A stretch of 64,000 bases of DNA from the NCBI RefSeq assembly GCF_000020585.3, contig NC_011138.3, positions 1,807,491 to 1,871,490 on the forward strand, in the 5' to 3' direction. Made by a program: the position numbers and the translations under genes. Under the pieces are notes generated by a model. It made no database searches and was not told where the DNA came from. It was given only the letters and a program-made list of their open reading frames with translations. The DNA is from Alteromonas mediterranea DE. Its GTDB lineage: Bacteria > Pseudomonadota > Gammaproteobacteria > Enterobacterales > Alteromonadaceae. Shown here in pieces: positions 62,311 to 64,000 of the stretch (position 1 is the first letter of the stretch; each line of letters opens with the position of its first letter).

Positions 62311-63813
62311 GTGAGAGTGTGGTTTTATTGGGTAATATTATTATCATCGTTTATTCACACTGGCGCTACTGCGCAATCTCAGGAAGATGAACGAGACGCT
62401 GCGCGCCAAGTCGCTGATAGTGCCGTTCAAGATACCCAAGCGCAAAACCCGTCAATCGATACCTCACCGCTTACTGACTTAGGCGATAACTATACGAATT
62501 CTATCAAGCTTTTACAGAACCGCTTCCGCGTAGACTATAACGTGGAGGAAATTACGATGGTTTTTTTCCGTGAGTATGGATCTGCGCCAGTTGTGTTAGT
62601 GCGCCCAGACGGCTCTAAGCTTTTTCAGGGCAGAGTAGATGAAGACAAGGTACAGTGGTTTGATGCCGATACCTTCGACATGATAACCATAAGGAACCCC
62701 GTCCCCGGGCCGTGGCAAGCGGTGGGACAAGTACTGCCAGAAAGCCGCATTATGGTGCTATCTAATGTAGAACTCCATGCCGACCCCTTACCTAATGTCT
62801 TGTTCTCGGGCGAAATTTTAAAGTCAACTGCGTACCTAACCAATAATGGTAAACCTATTGAAAATAAGCGCTTTAGGGATGTGGTGGAGTTAGATATTGA
62901 ATTTAAAAGCACTAACAATCCTAACTTTGGTAATTTTGGAACTGGCGATCAAACCATCGCTACATTTAAAGATGATGGCAGGGGAATGGATGAACGACCG
63001 GGTGATGGGGTATTTACAGGGCAGTTCAACTTAAAAATTGCTGCCGGTGAATGGAAACCAATTTTTAGGGTTAGCACGCCTATGTATACGCGAGAGCAAG
63101 AAGGTGCGCCCATTGTTCTTCATGATAACCCGGTCACTATTGATGTAGAAATGGATGGAGGCGGTGAGGGCTATCACAAAATTATTATTGATGTGAATCG
63201 CGAGCTGGTTGATATCGAATCTTTACTGGTAGATGGCAAGGTAAAATTTCCTAACGCGGACATGCAAAACTTCTCGCTTACCGAGGGAGGGGCAGAGGCT
63301 CGCGAACACCTAATAGTGGCCTATGAAGAGGGTATTTTCAGAGTAAAAGTCACTGCCTATGGCTCTACCGTGGATGGAAGGGACTTCATTTTAGACGTAC
63401 CAGAATTTAGCTTCGTGGCAGATGGGCCCATTGAGCCTGAAGTCGAGGACCCATTAATAAACGGCGAAGATCCTATTGTAGATGGCAGTGCACCGATGAT
63501 GGCACCCATAGAGTCTAACGCGATTAACACGCAGTCCGCTCTTTCCGAAGAGGACATGGACGAGGGAACGCTTACGCTAATTTTGGTAGTGGTAAACGGC
63601 TCAATTATATTGATTGGTGTGATAGCAGCGGTTGTTATTATTATTGTGCGCAAGCGCTCTTCTTCACCACAAGCTACTCAAACCGCTAAAAAACAGACGA
63701 CTCAGCAGAAGCAGCAGCTCACTGAGGCGGATCTCACCATGGAAACTGCGCCAAAGGGCATCAGTAAGCTGCTAGGTATTTTTAAACGAGGTAAAAAATC
63801 AGACGACGCGTAG
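62311..63813 (+). CDS. TIGR03503 family protein, exported and membrane-anchored
   Basis: 500 residues. Signal peptide (about 1-23, ending GATAQS), a large extracytoplasmic domain with an Asp/Gly-rich TFKDDGRGMDERPGDGVFTG segment, and a C-terminal membrane helix (VVVNGSIILIGVIAAVVIII) with a basic tail. This resembles the gammaproteobacterial TIGR03503 family, often near dnaQ; function unknown. The GTG at 62311 has AGGAG nine bases upstream. An upstream in-frame GTG at 62293 precedes that site. Confidence 0.75.
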   Translation: MRVWFYWVILLSSFIHTGATAQSQEDERDAARQVADSAVQDTQAQNPSIDTSPLTDLGDNYTNSIKLLQNRFRVDYNVEEITMVFFREYGSAPVVLVRPDGSKLFQGRVDEDKVQWFDADTFDMITIRNPVPGPWQAVGQVLPESRIMVLSNVELHADPLPNVLFSGEILKSTAYLTNNGKPIENKRFRDVVELDIEFKSTNNPNFGNFGTGDQTIATFKDDGRGMDERPGDGVFTGQFNLKIAAGEWKPIFRVSTPMYTREQEGAPIVLHDNPVTIDVEMDGGGEGYHKIIIDVNRELVDIESLLVDGKVKFPNADMQNFSLTEGGAEAREHLIVAYEEGIFRVKVTAYGSTVDGRDFILDVPEFSFVADGPIEPEVEDPLINGEDPIVDGSAPMMAPIESNAINTQSALSEEDMDEGTLTLILVVVNGSIILIGVIAAVVIIIVRKRSSSPQATQTAKKQTTQQKQQLTEADLTMETAPKGISKLLGIFKRGKKSDDA

Positions 63814-63934
63814 GCCGTTCGTTGTTATACGATGAAATAGCGTCGCTAATTTGTTCAGTTTGAATTTTATTTCGACATAATGCCTATTTAACAGGCAAAC
63901 AAACCGCAGATGACAATTTTATTAATAAAAAGCG

Positions 63935-63963
63935 TTGACTCCACATGGGGGAATACGTATTAT
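63935..63963 (+). promoter_or_regulatory. Strong stable-RNA-type promoter at the right edge
   Basis: TTGACT (63935-63940), exact 17-bp spacer, TATTAT (63958-63963), followed by a GC-rich discriminator CTGCGCCGC and preceded by an A/T-rich UP-like stretch. This fits a tRNA or rRNA promoter. The RNA gene would lie beyond 64000; in relatives a tRNA often follows dnaQ. Confidence 0.7.
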
Positions 63964-64000
63964 CTGCGCCGCAGTCAGGGGACAGGGCAACATCAGCCAA

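Noticed and set aside
62434..62450. GATACCCAAG near the TIGR03503 N-terminus, read QDTQ
   Set aside because: Resembles a decayed copy but differs in the core and cannot be told from chance.

Overview
The window looks like a chromosomal segment of a marine gammaproteobacterium of the Alteromonas type. This is an inference from gene content and synteny (mfd beside lolC, divergent rnhA/dnaQ followed by a TIGR03503-type protein, a beta-propeller phytase locus, the liu leucine-degradation operon), not from any search. Most of it is ordinary chromosome carrying about 46 protein genes. No rRNA or tRNA gene, prophage or CRISPR array is visible. A strong stable-RNA-type promoter sits at the extreme right edge.

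Layout. 1-9 kb: the 5' part of mfd, a PilZ protein, a lolC-type permease, a phosphoribosyltransferase, a FIST sensor with its histidine kinase (NosP-like), a CbiM-like permease, xthA and a heme oxygenase. 9-20 kb: two small unknown genes, a glycosyltransferase, an HDOD protein, a thioesterase, two MFS transporters, a hydrolase, an orphan glgC, an SRPBCC protein and a REP-associated (RAYT/IS200-like) transposase. 21-30 kb: liuR-liuA-liuB-liuC-liuD-liuE, divergent from a thiolase, with two operator-like palindromes between them. 29.7-32 kb: a secreted formamidase-like hydrolase overlapping kynureninase. 32-43 kb: a sensor with a degenerate GGDEF domain, FapA, sbcB, a large hybrid kinase, an isoaspartyl peptidase and a CBS protein. 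42.8-49 kb: a phytate-scavenging locus (TonB receptor, acid phosphatase, phytase) with a Pho-box-like site. 49-64 kb: a degenerate GGDEF protein, an AraC regulator, an NhaC antiporter, hrpA, PilZ, a DUF2061 protein with a Fur-box-like site, rlmI, a quinone reductase, rnhA, dnaQ and TIGR03503.

The most striking signal is a short dispersed repeat with core AGACACCCA/TGGGTGTCT, usually extended to TTACAAAGACACCCA. By hand count about 44 exact 9-mer cores occur here, against roughly 0.5 expected by chance. They lie in clusters between genes and also inside at least seven genes (lolC, heme oxygenase, liuD, liuC, the formamidase-like hydrolase, phytase, the AraC regulator). There they are translated in several frames as KDTH, TKTP, GVSV/GVFV, WVS or GCL and form extra linkers of roughly 40-80 residues. 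Several copies sit in small hairpins. One cluster lies directly upstream of the RAYT-type transposase gene, whose usual catalytic tyrosine appears to be missing. I interpret this as a REP-like element family that has invaded coding sequence and survives because it is open in five of six frames.
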